The translations under genes and the position numbers were made by a program. Source: Cordia subcordata (Eukaryota > Streptophyta > Magnoliopsida > Boraginales > Cordiaceae). Taken from it: a stretch of 64,000 nt of DNA. Every line of letters starts with the position of its first letter. The stretch's first letter is position 1. Positions 46,154-58,272 of this stretch are shown piece after piece. The notes under the pieces were generated by a model. The model saw only the letters and a program-made list of their open reading frames with translations, did not search any database and was not told where the DNA came from. The stretch lies in NCBI GenBank assembly GCA_028554755.1, contig JAPTOF010000026.1, forward strand, positions 620,001 to 684,000, given 5' to 3'.

Positions 46154-47747
46154 CTAGTAACAATGAGTAGATACATGTCCTTTCTTTTCACAATATGTAC
46201 AAGTAATATTAGATTCTGCTGAAGAGAAGGATGTAGAGGTGGAAGCCTTGACAAAGTAGGTTTTGAAATACTTTTGATTAATGCTAGATTTGTATCCAAT
46301 ACCGCTTTTATCAAAAGCCATTTTTTGACTTCCAAGGAGTCTTTCAAAATTTTCTTTACAATTTGTAAATATTTGACTAATTCCATTCAAATCCAAGTTT
46401 TTCTTTTTCAAGTCTTTAACCTCTTTTTCAAACTTCACAAAATCTTCGGCATATGAATCATTTTCTTTTTCCAAGATTTCTATTTTTCCTATAAGAGAGG
46501 CATTCTTCTTTTTCAAAATTTCTTTTTCATCAAGAAGAAGTTTCAATTTTCTATGCGTTTGCTTATTTTTTGCCAAAGCTATAGATAGATCATCATGTAG
46601 TTTAGCAAATGCATCTTTTAGTTCATCAAAACTATATTCCTCTTCCTCTTCTTCACTAGATGAATAATAGATAGATGGAGAAGGTGATAGTATCTCATCC
46701 TCATTGGCCATTAGGCAAAAGTTGGCTATCTCATGTTGCTCTTCCTCATCTTCTTCACTTTTAGAGATGTGCCACGTGGCTTTGAGTGCCTTGCCTTCTT
46801 TTTTCTTTGAAAGTTTTGGACAATTTGCTTTTATGTGTCTCGGCTTGTTGCAATTGAAACACTTTAGTTCGTCTCCTTTTGCATCTTTTGTCTTTTTGAA
46901 ATCTTTGCCTTCTTTTCCCTTCTTCTTCTAATTTGTATTGCTTGAAGATGCCCCTTTCTTCATCTTTCTAAATTTCATGAATCTTTTGAAGTTCCAGGCA
47001 AGAAGTGCAATTTCCTCATCTTTCGAGTTCTCATCGTCTTCCTCTTCGTCACTTGATGTGTATTTTGATGCAATGAGCGCAATGGACTTCTTTGCTTTCC
47101 TCTCTTCTTCATCATGGTCTCTTATTTCAAGCTCAAAAGTCATGAGTGATCCAATGAGCACATTGAGCTCCAATGTATTTAAATCCTTAGCTTCCTTAAT
47201 GGCCGTAACTTTTGGTTGCCATGATGATGGCAAGCTCCTTAGCACTTTTCTTGCTTTCGCTACATTGGAATAATCCATTCCAAGTACTTTCAAACTGTTA
47301 GTAGTTTCAACAAATCTAGAAAACATTTGCTCAATATTTTCATTTGGAAGCATCTTCAACAATTCATATCTATGTACAAAGCATAGCAATTCTAGATTCT
47401 TTCACTTGGCTAGTTCCTTTATAAGTTACTTCTAATTGGTCCCAAAGTTCCTTAGCCGAAGTACACCCCATTACCCTTGTAAATTTGGTTGCATTCATAG
47501 CATTGAATAGATAATGTAATACATTTTGATTTAGTTCAAATAGTTTAATATCTTCATCATTCCATTCATTTTAGGGTTTGGGTACTCTCTTATCTTCTTC
47601 TAATTTTGTAGGTAAAGTAGGTCCATTTTCTATAATTTTCCAAGTTTTATAATCATGTGATTGTATAAATACTTTCATTCTCATTTTTCAAAATGCATAA
47701 TTTGTTCCATCAAAAGGGGGTGCTTGCTTAATAGAAATTCCTTCCAT
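46154..47747 (-). pseudogene. Broken copia gag of the 10.9 kb element
   Basis: The frame starts at an ATG at 47747 but meets an in-frame TGA at 47690-47688 where a Trp is expected. Gag continues in 47389-46934 (KVLRSLPSSWQPKVTAI) and, after a basic linker and a degenerate first zinc-knuckle region near 46840, in 46711-46154, which carries a Glu-rich acidic run, a Lys/Glu coiled-coil-like region (about 46560-46380) and a zinc knuckle CTYCEKKGHVSTHC at 46200. Confidence 0.85.
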
Positions 47748-47806
47748 ATTTGCCAAGATTCTATTAGGTGTTAATCTATAGGTAGAACCCTAGCTCTAAC
47801 GCCAAT

Positions 47807-49139
47807 TGTAGGTACAAATATCTTAAGAGGGGGGGGGGTTGATTAAGATATAATTACTAATTTTTGTTTTTAAAAATTCACAGAAATTTAACAATCTCTT
47901 TCAAGCAATATATCAAATACAATATAAGCGATTTAAGCAAGTGAGATAACAAAAGTATAGGGAGAAGAGTGACAAACGATTTAAGGTAGTTCGGCCAAGT
48001 CTACGTCCACCACCCAAGGATGCTCCCCTTAGGACTTCAACAACCTTCACTAAAATGCTTTTCCAAATCTTGATGAAGCACAAACCAATTTCTTACACCT
48101 CTTTGAAGCCTAACTTCAAAGAACCCAAGAGTTCCACTCTTTAAGATTTCCCCATATTTTACAAGCTTTAATGACAGAATCCCTCAAGAATTTTATCTCT
48201 TAAAGTGTGTATATAATCAAAGAAATAAGAAATGATAGAATCTGAAAATTTTCTTCTAAAAAAAAAAGATATTGCAATGAATGAAGCTCTTGAAAGCTCA
48301 AAGATATTGCAAGAATGGCTCAAAGCATTATTGAATGATGATATAAGATTTTGCATACTTGAATTGATGATTTGAAATTGTAATAAAGGTGTATTTAAAG
48401 AGATTTGGGTGTTAGGGATTTGGTAGGTGAGGAAAAGAGGAAAAAATGGCCAGAATGGTAACAAACAGCTAGTACATTTATTACAGCAACCCGTTTAGTC
48501 GGTTGACCGGCTGGATCGTTTGGCTTCCTCTTGGACCTCACTGACTAGGTCGGATGCTTTAGCTGGTCGACCAGCTAGGGGGTCCAGCTTTGTCCTTCAG
48601 TTCTGACTTGGCCGGGCGACCCACCAAGGTCAGCTGGTCGACCAACTGGGGGGTCCGACCACTTTAGAAAGTGAAGCATAGCCAAACTTTTGCCAAAACT
48701 TTTTTCAGTGTAATTTTCATAACTCCAAATCACTTTAAGACAATTTGTAAATACTTTCTATGACTTAAAATACTTCAAAAACATATTTTTACTCTACTTG
48801 TACATTCAAATTCATTTGTACTTTTATGAAATCAAATATGCAAGAGTCTTAAAAAAATGTTTGAACCATGAAAAAGGAAGTTTGAGCCAAACATATACAA
48901 TATTTAGGCAATTCACAAAAGAGCAAAAACGTCCAGTACCCCTTATGACGTCTCTTCTCCTCCTTATGCCTTCTCATCTTCTTGTTCTTCAAATAATTTG
49001 TTTTTGTTCATCTTTTTCCATCTTTCAAGTATCTACTTATACATCTAAGCACTTATTTTCACAAGATGCTTTTAGTCAAACAATTATGAATGCATATAAA
49101 TTTTCATCATCAAAATTAATAGCAAGTATTTAACCAACA
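47807..49139 (-). repeat. 5' LTR of the Maximus/SIRE-like element
   Basis: Direct repeat of 38235-39550, closely similar throughout. GC-rich GTCGAC palindrome cluster at about 48495-48660. A G-run (47827-47837) near the inner end differs in length from the 3' LTR. Confidence 0.93.
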
Positions 49140-49144
49140 CAAGT

Positions 49145-49910
49145 ATACATAGGACCTTTTTCAAAGTTCTCCATGCATAATGCTAAGCCAGTCAAAACAT
49201 CACTCCAATCCAAATCGCCTTTGTCTTTGTAGCATGGTTGATGGATTACAATACTTGACTTTGACTAGACATAATTTAGCTTTTGTAGTGAATCCAATGA
49301 GTCAATTCATGCATCATCCTTGCTTTATGAATCTGTAGCTTGTCAAACAAATATTTTGCTACTTGAAGGGCACTATTGACGAAAATTAGCCTTATTTGTT
49401 ACTACTAATTCTTCACTTGTAGTTTATGCATATGCTGACTAGGCTTGATGTCTAGATAGTCGTTGTTCCACTACAAGCTATGCTCTATTCTTGGGTTCTA
49501 ATATGATTTCCTGGCAGTGTAAAAAGCAACATACTGTATCTCGCTCCAGTGAAGAAGCAGAATATAGATATTTTGCTTATGCCTTTGCAAAGACTTATTG
49601 CATGTGCCAACTTTTGCGAGACTGGTGACTTATTCTATTTTCCATGCTTGTCTTGTATTGTGATAATATATCTGCTACGTGTATGTTTGCATATCCAATT
49701 TTAGATGCTCAAACTTAGCATGTTGAATTAGATTTTCTCTTCATCTAGGAAAAGGTTGCTCAAGGAGATGTCTTGGCAAATTAATTCCTACAGTGCCACC
49801 ACTTCCAGATATATTTACCAAGGCTCTATCGTCTAGTCACTTTCATGCATTTAAGACCAATCTTACTATGCTTACATCCTATTCAGATTGAGGGGCATAT
49901 TTATTAATAG
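49145..49910 (+). pseudogene. Copia RNase H fragment (right half of the split remnant)
   Basis: Continues the remnant at 37560-38230 beyond the inserted element. QCKKQHTVSRSSEEAEYR lies at about 49513-49568, the classic RNase H motif of copia elements, with RDW following. Near 49890 the purine tract GATTGAGGGGCAT marks the 3' end of the internal region; a possible LTR start follows at about 49905. Interrupted by stops. Confidence 0.8.
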
Positions 49911-50148
49911 TCAACTTTTACATTCTATACAGGAATGAAATACAAACATATCTTTTCAAAATTTAGTTCTTGTAAGTTTTTAATACTAATAATGTTTTCA
50001 TTAAAAAACTCTGTAACTGAATAAAATATTTAATTTAATAAAATAAATTTAAAATATAATTTGATATGGGAAAAAAGCAATAGATGTTTTATGAATATTA
50101 TTTTGGATAAGAAAATAGTGTTACTAATAGCTGATTGAATAAATCGAA

Positions 50149-50186
<38 letters not shown>

Positions 50187-50593
50187 GAGAATGTTAAATT
50201 AAATATTTTCTTGGATAGAAAATGGCTTAGCAAGATGACATGTGGCACGTACCAAAAACGCATTTACCTTCTTTTGTATAGTATACTAGATTAAATACAA
50301 TAAAATCATACTTGTCTTTCACCATTGACTCATTGTTGGTTAATCCATATATTTAAACTTAAGGTTTTTGCCTTTTTTTTTTTTTAATTAATGGCACATA
50401 TCTTCATGACTTGACATTTTTATCTCTAAAAGACTTTGACTCAACCTCCTTCGATTCATGTAAAAGATATTTGCTAATCCACTTATTTAAAATACTCATT
50501 AAACATGGAATTGCATCTATCTATTTCATTATTTATTTATTTTTCTAAAGATTATTTGATTCTCCAAAGCCAAGAAATTCTTCTTCTATTACT
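49911..50593. other. AT-rich non-coding DNA with (TA)n(CA)n
   Basis: Probably the decayed 3' LTR of the copia remnant followed by unassigned AT-rich DNA. A microsatellite, (TA)n then (CA)n, lies at 50150-50187. Confidence 0.4.
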
Positions 50594-50828
50594 TTTTTTT
50601 TTCCATATCAACTGATTTGTATTTTGTTTTCGATTACTTCATATCTCTCATGAAAAAAAAAAGAAAAGTAATTACTATTAAAAACTTACTGAAAATTATA
50701 CTTATATTATTTTTTTTTCCCATATCAACTGATTTGTATTTTGTTTTCGATTACTTCATATCTCTCATGAAAAAAAAAAACAGAAAAGTAATTACTATTA
50801 AAAACTTACTGAAAATTATACTTATATT
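50594..50828. repeat. 117 bp tandem duplication
   Basis: CATATCAACTGATTTGTATT starts at 50604 and again at 50721; the units agree almost completely through AACTTACTGAAAATTATACT, differing mainly in A- and T-run length. Confidence 0.9.
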
Positions 50829-52275
50829 TCATCCTTGGATCTATCTACTTTATTCATAATTTTTGTCTCAAAAATTATTTAGATTTTTCAAGACCAAGAA
50901 ATTTAATAGAATGCATTGTTCATCTTCTATTATTTTTTTTTTCCAAATAAAATCCTTTGTTTTATGGTTTTACTTTTCCCAATTCAAATATCCAATTCAA
51001 TTACTATAGAAATTTCATGAGAGAATATGTTATTGTTGAAAATTTCTAAAATTAAACTTTACAAAATGTATTTATACTTTATTCTCATATGGATGACTAT
51101 AAAAATAATCGTCAATGATAAATGCAAAAAATAAATTTCTCCTGTGTATCACATGGGAATTATACTAGTTGGGAGTAGTTATACAGTAAGGTATATTTGT
51201 CTAACCAGGTAATTATTTGGTTAAAGGTGAATAGATCGTAATTGAACCTACTCAATGCCATTCTCTAATTCTCATGAGGGAGGTGTAAATTAATGTAGTT
51301 ATACAGTATAATTATTCTCTAATAACTTTCTATACTTTTCTACTACTTTCATATTTGGCATGCTTCACTACAAAATATATATAAATAGTAAATAAATAAA
51401 TCTAAATAAAATTAAAATAAATAAATACCAATTAAATAATAAAAATATATAACTATAAAATAAATGAAAAGTATAAATAAATATAAATGTGAAAAATATT
51501 TTGAAAAAATTTTATAATTTTTTAATTTTATAAATCTTAATAGAATTGTTGATTATAATCAGATATAATTAAATATTATTATTTAATTTTAAAAAATATT
51601 AGTTTCATATATTCATATTTGTAATTTATTTTATTTCTAATGTGATTCCCCTCTTTCTACATCCACAACTCCCTGTAAGATAAATCCATTACTCAACAAT
51701 AGTGGAGGTTATAGTTTACCTTCGTCATATGGCTGACGAAAAAGTCTAAACCTCTGCAAACTATAGCTTCTAAGGTCGTCTCTTCAATTACAAGCTAGAA
51801 GATTTTTTTTTGTTTATAGGAATCTAAGACTAACTCCAATAGTCTCTTTATTTTTTCCTTGATATGTGAGGAATCATATTTAACCTCTCCGTATCGAGGG
51901 TCTCTCTTCTCTAGTGTTCATCCAGTAGCCTCCTCATCTTTCTTTTTAAAGACTTCTTATCTCAATTTTGCTCGGACAATCTCCTTACTCTGCTACTACT
52001 TACATGATTTCCTTTTTAGCATTTTATTATTTATTTTCAATACGTATAATTTTATAATTTTTTAAAAAATATAAAGAACATGTTAAAATTTTAATTAAAT
52101 ATTACTTTCCAATTTAATTTTTTTATTTTTTACATTAAAATTAGTAAATTAAAATTAATATTAATCAAATATGAATGAGTATATTTTATAATATTAAAAT
52201 TAGTAAACCTTATAAATATAACTAATAAAACATTTTCATTTTTTTTAGTCACGAATGATGAGGGAGATATGGAGT
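50829..52275. other. AT-rich intergenic DNA
   Basis: No gene seen. 51370-51620 is extremely AT-rich. At about 51700-51770 a short inverted repeat (GGAGGTTATAGTTTACC against AACCTCTGCAAACTATAG) could form a hairpin. Confidence 0.4.
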
Positions 52276-54898
52276 TGTTAGGAATTCGGGGTGTTTGGAA
52301 CAAAGATAAACCAGATAAAAAAAGATGTAAAACATGATGGATATAATATTTTTAATGTGGTTCGGCCGTCGGCCTACATCAATGGATAGACAAGAGAATT
52401 CCACTATGATAAGAACAAATACAATACATGGAGAGAGGGCGAGAGCCGTCATCCTCACCTCACCCTCAAGGTTACTTGCTCTCTATCTCACTTGATAGTT
52501 TCTTTGTCTCACTCTAATACAATAGGCAAAGCACTATTTATAAAGTACAAGAAATGCCAAAATATTGCAGTATTACGAATATGGTAACACTACACATATA
52601 GAAAGACTAGAGATTAGGCAGGATATCAAATAAGGTAGGTCTCAAACTTTAAGGCCCTATATTCCTATGGCCAATCAGAATACGGGCCAAATCTTACAAA
52701 TCTCCACTTTAGATCATATTCCTCCTCAACAACAACCTCGAATCCATTTTGCTTAAGCTACCAAATCTGCTCCACAAAAGGCCCACTGCCATGCATTGCA
52801 ATACTTCCCAAGTCCCAAACCACCTGTTAAAACTTGCCCCAGTGGTATCTCCTTGGTCTCTCACGATTACCTCAAGATCGAACCAACATCTGCAATGCTC
52901 CGCAGCAATCTAAAGAACTCCTCTGAGCACTTATAGCATCCTTAGTAGCTAATGCTTCCATCGTACCACCTTTTCCTTAGATTTGTGTCCACGGTAACAA
53001 CTTACTCAATCTCACTAGAACTAGGGTTTAGGGCATCTTCTTATCATTCAGTATACTGCCATATCCATGAGACTGACCCGTTTCAATATGTTGAGTCAAC
53101 GTGATTCTGGCCATCTCCTAAAGCACTCTCTGAGCTTCTACAACAAGCTCTACCTACTCTCTGGCACCGTAGTTCAAATCAGCTCCAAGATATACCTTAC
53201 CGTGTACCACTGATTGCTGAGTCACATAGACTGCTCTAGTTGCTACTTGACGAAACTCTTGAGCCCGCCAACTTCACCTGTTCCTTTATTCCATGATTCG
53301 ACAACTACTGCTTCTCAGTCCCTTTTGTGGTCCCACATGTCTCTACTGAAAATCTCGAAGACTCATTCTCTGAACACTATAGTAGAAAATCTCGTCCTAC
53401 ACGTATTGTTCCCTACCTCCAGCTTGTCATCCTCCAAGCGAGCAAAGCAACATATCAGCAAGACAACCACACTGAGAAGTACCTCTAGAAGCTATGGAGG
53501 CAGATCATATCACTTAGTAGCGCTCCTCAGTCTCAAATCTTTGACTCATAGCAACACCGAGAAAGTTCCAATTTTCTCCAAAAAAGTTCACCCAACTCAT
53601 CACACAAAGCTTCCAACCTATGTCCTCCAAGAGAAGCACACTGCTCTTAACATGACACCTTGTTAGAACGCTTATCGTCTTCATTAATACCCATCGATCA
53701 CCTCGTAAATTCGCATCAACAAGTAATCACTATCTCCAAAAGGAACCCACATGACTACTCAACCGAACTAGGCCTATATCTGCTTGCCCAAGACACACAC
53801 TCACCATACATGAGTCTCCTTGTCTTCCCCGCAACATAGCACCTACTAGTTCTCGTAGTTAGTCCTTCTCTCACACGTGGCCCACATCGCCACAAGAGCA
53901 TAGCATCTCATCACTTCTCCACGATGCGACACATGTGATCGTACTCATCTAAAAAGACAAACACAAACGTTTATCCATCAATCTCAGCACATTCATACTT
54001 TCCCAAAGGTCAAAACCATCTTCTCACTCCAAAAACACACACAACCACGTGGAATTTGGCCAAATGAACTGCCTCTGGCCAACTCTGGTCAACTCGGTCA
54101 AAAGTCAAATCCGTTGTCAAAGTTCACAATATCCTAAAGCGCATACTTTGGAGCAAAATTTTGCAAAATGGAGCACAAAAATGAACTCAACATGTCGAAA
54201 AACGTTGGGGTAGGTCCGGTCAAGCTACGGTTAAATCTGGTCAACATCAATGGTCAAAGTCAAAGTTTGGTCAACTTTGGTCAAACATGGTCAAAGCTGT
54301 CACAGCAGCTCACACACACGCATTACACTAGATTTTCCTTCTTTATTCATGTTTTTTGTGCTCTCATATGTCCAAAATTTTGCCACAACTTCACACACCA
54401 AATTCAACAAATTTTCCGTGTGTTTTTCACGCACACCCACGACAATGATACCTAACCCACAACCTAGCTCTCGATACCAGTTTGTTGGAAATTCAGGGAG
54501 TTTGGAATGAAGATAAACAAGATAGAGAAAGATGTAAAACATGACGAATATAATATTTTTAACATGGTTTGGCCTTCGACTTACATCTACGAGCAGACAA
54601 GAGAATCCCACAATAATAATAACGAATACGACACATAGAGAAAGGACTCGGGCCTGGGGGCCCTTGTCTATCATGCTCTCCTCACCCTCAAGGTCATTGC
54701 TCTCTATCTCACCTTATAATTTTTTCTGTCTCACTCTAATACAATAGGCAAAGCCTCTATGAGTACAAGAAACACCAAATATGAAAGTACTACAAATATG
54801 GTAAAACTAGAGATTAGTTAGGATATCAAATAAGGTAGGTCTCAAACTCCAAGGCCTTATATTCCTATGACCAATCAAAATACGGGCCAAAACTTACA
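52276..54898 (-). mobile_element. Non-autonomous LTR retrotransposon (2.6 kb)
   Basis: LTRs 52276-52698 (423 bp) and 54483-54898 (416 bp), flanked by a perfect 5 bp duplication GGAGT (52271-52275 and 54899-54903). On the minus strand the LTR starts TGTAAG and ends CCTAACA or TCCAACA; it is followed by the primer site TGGTATCGAGAGC and preceded on the other side by the purine tract AAAGTGGAGATT. The 1.8 kb interior lacks gag, protease, RT or integrase. A 150-codon plus-strand frame at 53214-53666 is Ser/His/Thr-rich without recognisable homology. Confidence 0.93.
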
Positions 54899-54903
54899 GG
54901 AGT

Positions 54904-55732
54904 AATTTTTGGCTTGTCATATTCGGCAAGTCAAAAATATATTTTGGGGCTCTATATAATTGTAGGGAGTCTCTTGAGGAGCTGTTGGAGCCCCCCTCCT
55001 TATATATACTTCATTTACATTCTTAAAATTGTAGGGAAGTTATTTAGAGATTAGGAGATAGATCAAATTGTTGAGATTATTTTTCTTAAAAATAAGGTCC
55101 TAGATCCGAATTCCATAAGAGTAGAGGGTTTAAAAAAAAAAGAAAAAGAAACTTAATCTTAATTAATTCCACCAGATATAGAATTGCTATTCTACGCTGG
55201 TTTGAATTTTCACTTGTACTCTAATTTATACAGGTATGCATTCACAACAAATAAACTAAACAAAGCATATATAAAGTTTACTTTTAGTCAAAGGTGAGAG
55301 AAGGCTTTGTTCAAGGTTGTTCTTCGTCAAAAACATGCTACGAAATTAAACCAAAAATACAGTAGGAAAAGTTTGATACAAATATAAGAAATAAACACCA
55401 ACCATATCAACTTCTACCATCTAGATCCCTTTATAAAATCATAGAAATCATCCCAAAGGTTAAACCTCATTAAAGGGCCATCAAATATAGAGTAGTCCAA
55501 AACTACATATATGTAGTTAACAAAGTGAGAGATCTCATCAATTAGCCCCTCGATCATGAATTGGGTAATAATTATGATTAGATTTGTTGTTGGATATACA
55601 CTAACTAAAGTATCATTACCTAAAGAAACCCGAAATAATTAAATAAGCTATTCTATAACTAAATGAAGTCCATAATATTATTGAAGTAGCTAGAACCCAA
55701 AGTTTTCCATAATCTAAGTAGTGGCTAGACTT
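54904..55732. other. Non-coding DNA
   Basis: AT-rich, no gene recognised. It ends with the left copy of the LINE target-site duplication at about 55715-55732. Confidence 0.4.
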
Positions 55733-56384
55733 TTCTCCTAATGGCATCTTTTCCTTCTCTCGTACGTGGGATCATATAAGAACTAAGAGAAACAAAGTTT
55801 CTTGGCATAATCTTGTTTGGTTCAAAGGGCATACTCCAAGACATGCTTTCATCACATGGCTTGCACTTCATGATCGGCTTAACACCAAATATAGACTTTT
55901 AACTTGGGGGTTCAACATCAACACAAACTGCATCTTTTGCAACTTGGCATGCGAGACTAGAGATCATCTCTTCTTTCATTGTGGGTTTACCAAAAGAATT
56001 TGGAAAAAGGGTTTACAACTCACAATGATTGCAAATTCGTTGGAGGAGTGGGAACATGTTTTAACCTTCATCACCCCTTTTGCACTTTAAAGCTACAATC
56101 CTGAAGCGCTTTTTGGAAGCAACAATTTATTTTGTTTGGCTGGAAAGGAGCAATCGAGAATTCAAAAGTGGTGCCAAGACAAAAGAGCAAATATTTTTGG
56201 CCATTTACAATCACGTTTGTGTTAAGTGTAAGAATGGTAGGCATTTCACTTCTTCTTCTTGCTTAAATAGATCAATATGTAAAGGCTGGGATTAAAGGAT
56301 ATCATTGATTAGACATTTCCCTACTTTTGTAAATATTTTTGTACATTCATCATTAATTCAAAACTCACTTTCCTCGCGAAAAAA
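55733..56384 (+). mobile_element. 5'-truncated LINE insertion (650 bp)
   Basis: Codes for the 3' end of a plant LINE protein: a zinc-finger-like zf-RVT region (HDRLNTKYRLLTWG, CIFCNLACETRDHLFFHC, about 55870-55985) and the usual C-terminal tail (FVWLERSNREF, about 56130-56165), interrupted by a stop or frameshift near 56085. A target duplication TAAG.AGTGGCTAGACTT lies on both sides (about 55715-55732 and 56385-56402), one mismatch in 18. The element ends in GCGAAAAAA, a short A-tail. 5' truncation and long duplication are typical of LINE insertion. Confidence 0.88.
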
Positions 56385-56416
56385 TAAGCAGTGGCTAGAC
56401 TTGAAGCATGTTTTGC

Positions 56417-56419
<3 letters not shown>

Positions 56420-56480
<61 letters not shown>
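56420..56480. repeat. (TA)n-(TG)n microsatellite
   Basis: About 15 TA units followed by about 16 TG units, 210 bp beyond the stop codon of the minus-strand DOG1-domain gene. Confidence 0.95.
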
Positions 56481-56481
<1 letters not shown>

Positions 56482-56692
56482 TATATCTAGTAAACACAAA
56501 CACTAAAATATATAGTACTCTAATTCAGCCAACTCCAAAACTCAAACACATAGTTTTCCTTTCAATGGAGGATACCTAATAGCTAATGAGCAAGTTATTC
56601 TTTTCCCACAGACATTAATATTCATAAAATATTAAATTACCGTCTGTGGTTAGTTACTAGCATGGGGAAGTTTTCTTTTAATTTGTTGGTAG

Positions 56693-57598
56693 TCATGATG
56701 GATCCGCAGCTCCGCCGCCACCACGGTGGTGCATGTTGGGGGCGGCAGCGGCAGCGGCGTCATCTCTCTTGGTACCCCAGTCGTGTATCCTCTGGTGCAA
56801 CTCAGCCGCAGCAATCAGAAAATGGACGACCTGGACTGGGTTCAGTATATTTATAACCTCCCTGATGGTTCTCAACCTCAGATCATCAGCCATTTGCAAT
56901 GCTTCCACCAAACCCTCTTCCTTGGCTGTCAGAGCTGAGTTAACTCGCTCCTCTTCCGCCCCCAACGGCTCCTGACTCGTCTCCCCTGCCCGCATCAACT
57001 CAGTCACCTGGTGCGACAACTCCACCATGGCCGGATCAGCAATTGCCTCTTGATGCTTAGCCAGAGTCTCGTTTATCTCCTTCTCTTCCCTTACAGTCCT
57101 CCTCTGCAACTCGTCCACCTGACTGAGTTGACTCAGCGAGAGGTCGCCGAGGTCGCCGGTGGCGAGTCCCCTAATCATGTCGGCGAGTCTGGCCTCGAGT
57201 TGCAGACCCGTCATGGAGTAAAGCAAGTGAAAGGCCATGGTGGGCCTCCACCCACCAACCCACGCGAAAGCATCTTCCAAACTGCTCCTCCATGAAGGGT
57301 TCAACATTGCTAACACGCCCTTCTTCGACCACCTTGACTTGGAATTGTAATAGTGCTCGTAGTGCTTCATCACACGATCAATCAAGGGAATCAAAACCAA
57401 TCTTTCCTTCTCTTGCTGATCCGTGCTGCTGCTGCTGCTACTACTACTACTATTATTGTTGTTATTGGTTTCGTATTGTTTTAGAGCAGAAACAAGCTCT
57501 TCCAGGTATTGGTTTTGCTCGGAAAGCCAACACTCGAAGAACTTGTGGAAGGACTCTAAGTCTTGATTACAGCCATTTCTTATCAATGGATCTGCCAT
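56693..57598 (-). CDS. DOG1-domain protein (DELAY OF GERMINATION 1-like)
   Basis: Single uninterrupted exon, 301 aa, ATG at 57598-57596, TGA at 56695-56693. The DOG1 domain starts near residue 13 (DLESFHKFFECWLSEQNQYL) and runs through SWRSSLEDAFAWVGGWRPTM and LSQVDELQRRTVREEKEINE to the C-terminal helix block LRLRTIREVINILNPVQVVH, which corresponds to the homologous C-terminal region of TGA bZIP factors. No bZIP is present, as in DOG1 itself. Family members control seed dormancy and ABA signalling through PP2C phosphatases, or other developmental traits; the role here is inferred from family only. Insertions relative to the core are Asn/Ser homopolymers near residues 45-58, encoded by trinucleotide repeats (57425-57470), and an Ala/Gly-rich tail. 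A promoter with TATA lies just to the right. Confidence 0.93.
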   Translation of the reverse strand: MADPLIRNGCNQDLESFHKFFECWLSEQNQYLEELVSALKQYETNNNNNSSSSSSSSSTDQQEKERLVLIPLIDRVMKHYEHYYNSKSRWSKKGVLAMLNPSWRSSLEDAFAWVGGWRPTMAFHLLYSMTGLQLEARLADMIRGLATGDLGDLSLSQLSQVDELQRRTVREEKEINETLAKHQEAIADPAMVELSHQVTELMRAGETSQEPLGAEEERVNSALTAKEEGLVEALQMADDLRLRTIREVINILNPVQVVHFLIAAAELHQRIHDWGTKRDDAAAAAAPNMHHRGGGGAADPS

Positions 57599-57619
57599 GT
57601 ATATGACACTACTGCACTC

Positions 57620-57661
57620 GCGTGTGTGTGTGTGTGTGTCTCTCTCTCTCTATATATAAAT
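57620..57661 (-). promoter_or_regulatory. TATA box and microsatellite leader of the DOG1-like gene
   Basis: On the minus strand TATTTATATATA (57661-57650) is followed by an AG run and a CA run (57649-57622) before the ATG at 57598. Distance allows a very short 5' UTR, roughly 20-35 nt. The repeats lie between TATA and start codon. Confidence 0.5.
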
Positions 57662-58272
57662 ACAGTGCAAAACAATGGGCGCCCGAACACAAATCAAGCA
57701 TTAGGTTTGCTGGTTATTGTGGTTTTGGTTTCTGGGGTTTATACACTGTATCAGTTTGTCATGTGCATGCATATTGTATACATCAGAAGAGTGAAAAAGG
57801 AAACCGCTGTCATGTGTCTGAATTTTGAGGATAACTCCAATAGTCTATTTTTTTTTATGTTTAGGGGTTTTATTCTTTTTTTTTTTTTTTTTGCATTTGG
57901 GAATCTTGTATTTCAATTTAATTTTAACAGCTTACCTACTTTTAATTAAACTTTTATTTTAAAAAATTTTCGTTTTAATTTCATTCAAACAGCTACTCTA
58001 TTTTAGGAGAGAATGACATTTACTCATGAGTTTTTGCTTAAATTCTAAAATTCTCTATAAAATTTTAATTTTACCCATTTACTCCTATAACATCAAGCTT
58101 TGCCAAACTTTAATGATATTTTGCCATTTTTATCTTTTTATTTATTTTACTTTATTACTACTATTTTTATTTTTATTTTTTTTTAAATATTAGCTTGTTG
58201 TTATACGTGTATTTGTATTTCTATAAAAAAGATAGGTTTCAATCTAAATTTAATATTTATTTAATTTCATAT
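57662..58272. other. Upstream region of the DOG1-like gene, AT-rich
   Basis: Contains a CATGCATG-like RY motif (ATGTGCATGCATAT near 57762). RY motifs are bound by B3 factors of seed genes, which fits a DOG1-family gene, but this is motif-level only. T-runs at 57848-57890. No gene seen. Confidence 0.35.

Larger units (their letters stand above)
38235..49139 (-). mobile_element. Maximus/SIRE-like Ty1/copia retrotransposon (10.9 kb)
   Basis: LTRs 38235-39550 (1316 bp) and 47807-49139 (1333 bp); read on the minus strand they start TGTTGGTTAAATAC or TATTGGCTAAATAC and end TACCTACA. A perfect 5 bp duplication CAAGT flanks the element (38230-38234 and 49140-49144). The primer site on the minus strand, TTGGCGTTAGAGC, is a variant of the initiator-Met site; a purine tract AAAAAGGAAGAGATTAT precedes the 3' LTR. 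Order from 5' (right): gag, protease, integrase, RT, RNase H, then 2.5 kb with extra ORFs. Very long LTRs, total length near 11 kb and a post-pol ORF point to the Maximus/SIRE lineage. Confidence 0.93.

Noticed and set aside
53214..53666. 150-codon plus-strand ORF in the 2.6 kb LTR element
   Set aside because: Low-information composition, no homology, runs antisense to the element.
57563..57949. 128-codon plus-strand ORF upstream of the DOG1-like gene
   Set aside because: Passes through the TATA box, GT and CT repeats and T-runs; no homology.
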